Below, one piece after another: positions 6,065 through 6,887 of a stretch of 6,887 nucleotides of DNA. Both the position numbers and the translations under genes were made by a program. The notes beneath the pieces were generated by a model. That model made no database searches. It was not told where the DNA came from and saw only the letters and a list, made by a program, of their open reading frames with translations. How positions within the stretch are numbered: position 1 is the stretch's first letter; each line of letters opens with the position of its first letter. This stretch comes from PVC group bacterium (GTDB lineage: Bacteria; Verrucomicrobiota; Kiritimatiellia; UBA8416; PXDI01): positions 1 to 6,887 of the forward strand of contig PXDI01000002.1 of NCBI GenBank assembly GCA_003565095.1, written 5' to 3'.

Positions 6065-6823
6065 ATGCGTATAAAAAAATTGCTGCCGGGACTGATTTTG
6101 AGTGCATTGCTTTTACCTTGTGCGGAGGATGCTGCGGGCATTGCAGAAAAATGGGCGCTTGAACTGGAGGGGGGTGCGTTCAGGGTCGGCCGTGCGGATG
6201 TGCGGATTCCCGGTGACACGGGCGACCGCTTCTCGCTAAAGAACGATCTTGATGTCGATGACGGATCATATTCACGGGCACGCTTGTTATATAGTCCGGC
6301 TCCCCGACACACCCTGCTGCTGACCATCGCACCGTTCGAGGCTGAAGCCTCCGGCCGATTCGCAGATGATACCCGGTTTGCGGATACCGTCTTCCCGGCG
6401 GATACCTCGCTAAAAGCATATTACCGTTTCAACAACTACCGCTTCACCTACCGTTATCTCGTCAAGGAAACCGCGCGCTTCAGCGCCGAACTGGGCGGAA
6501 CCTTTTTTGTCCGCGATGCGCGCATTAAACTGGAAACAGCGGAAGCTTCCGACAGTGACGATGATCTAGGATTAGTGCCGTTGTTTCATTTCCGTCTAAT
6601 GTACCGGTTGAATCCCGATTGGGCGCTGCTGCTGGATGGCGATGCGCTGGCCTCTCCGCAAGGGCGGGCTATTGATGTTCTGACAGGTGTTGAATACGAT
6701 CTTACAGATGGAATGCAAATCGGACTGGGATACCGGATCCTTGAAGGCGGCGCGGATAATGATTCCGTTTATACCTTCGCGCTTTTCCATCATGCCGCCG
6801 CAACAGCACGCTGGCGTTTTTGA
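6065..6823 (+). CDS. Predicted outer-membrane beta-barrel protein
   Basis: A 252-residue protein with an N-terminal signal peptide: MRIKK basic start and a hydrophobic stretch at about 6-18. Cleavage probably falls in the PCAEDAAG-IAEKW region; the site is uncertain, and C19 after Pro is a poor lipobox. The rest alternates short hydrophobic/aromatic strands with polar turns, for example WALELEGGAF, RARLLYS, HTLLLTIAPF, AYYRFNNYRFTYRYLV, FSAELGGTFFV, FHFRLMYRL, GVEYDL and IGLGYRI. The chain ends in ARWRF with a C-terminal Phe, the usual signal for barrel assembly by BamA. The length suits a barrel of about 8-10 strands. It starts 62 bp after the aldo/keto reductase on the same strand, so co-transcription is possible, though the only ribosome-site candidate is a GGGG at 6052-6055. 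No specific function is recognisable. The stop is TGA and about 64 bp follow to the window end without a supported gene. Confidence 0.7.
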   Translation: MRIKKLLPGLILSALLLPCAEDAAGIAEKWALELEGGAFRVGRADVRIPGDTGDRFSLKNDLDVDDGSYSRARLLYSPAPRHTLLLTIAPFEAEASGRFADDTRFADTVFPADTSLKAYYRFNNYRFTYRYLVKETARFSAELGGTFFVRDARIKLETAEASDSDDDLGLVPLFHFRLMYRLNPDWALLLDGDALASPQGRAIDVLTGVEYDLTDGMQIGLGYRILEGGADNDSVYTFALFHHAAATARWRF

Positions 6824-6887
6824 GAATATAGAAAACTTCTTATTGGGGAAAAGGTTGACGATAGCGGCGACAATGATCCGGCCGAGC

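Overview
This 6.9 kb window looks like chromosomal DNA of a Gram-negative bacterium with a polysaccharide-degrading lifestyle. The signs are a predicted outer-membrane beta-barrel protein, a secreted lyase-like enzyme, and fragments of two glycoside hydrolases. The gene mix and the short 9-bp-period intergenic repeats recall the PVC group (Kiritimatiellota, Lentisphaerota, Verrucomicrobiota), but that placement is an impression from memory and was not tested.

Left third (about 115-1859, minus strand): a two-gene RNA-repair operon. thpR (RNA 2',3'-cyclic phosphodiesterase) comes first and overlaps rtcB (3'-phosphate/5'-OH RNA ligase) by 4 bp (ATGA). RtcB keeps every signature motif. ThpR has one intact HxTx motif and one altered to HLFL. 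The two enzymes act on the same kind of RNA end and are probably translationally coupled.

Middle (about 1860-4842, plus strand): a decaying carbohydrate-active region. A repeat- and hairpin-bearing spacer leads to a GH5-like N-terminal stub with its own start and Shine-Dalgarno. The stub is joined, out of frame, to the C-terminal tail of an unrelated GH123/DUF4091-like glycoside hydrolase. Next comes a secreted protein of about 718 codons, probably a polysaccharide-lyase-like enzyme. It has a strong ribosome binding site, a GTG start and a clear signal peptide, but it is cut at codon 125 by an in-frame TAG. The reading frame is otherwise open and plausible on both sides, so this is a single nonsense lesion, a sequencing error or a suppressed codon.

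Right third (about 4843-6823, plus strand): a spacer with short repeats, then an intact YdhF-like aldo/keto reductase with the complete Asp-Tyr-Lys-His tetrad. It is followed 62 bp later by a small outer-membrane beta-barrel protein of unknown role. No tRNA, rRNA, CRISPR array, intact transposase or convincing intrinsic terminator was seen. The most notable observations are the amber-split secreted enzyme, the GH5/GH123 chimeric scar and the thpR-rtcB pairing with its odd ThpR active-site motif.
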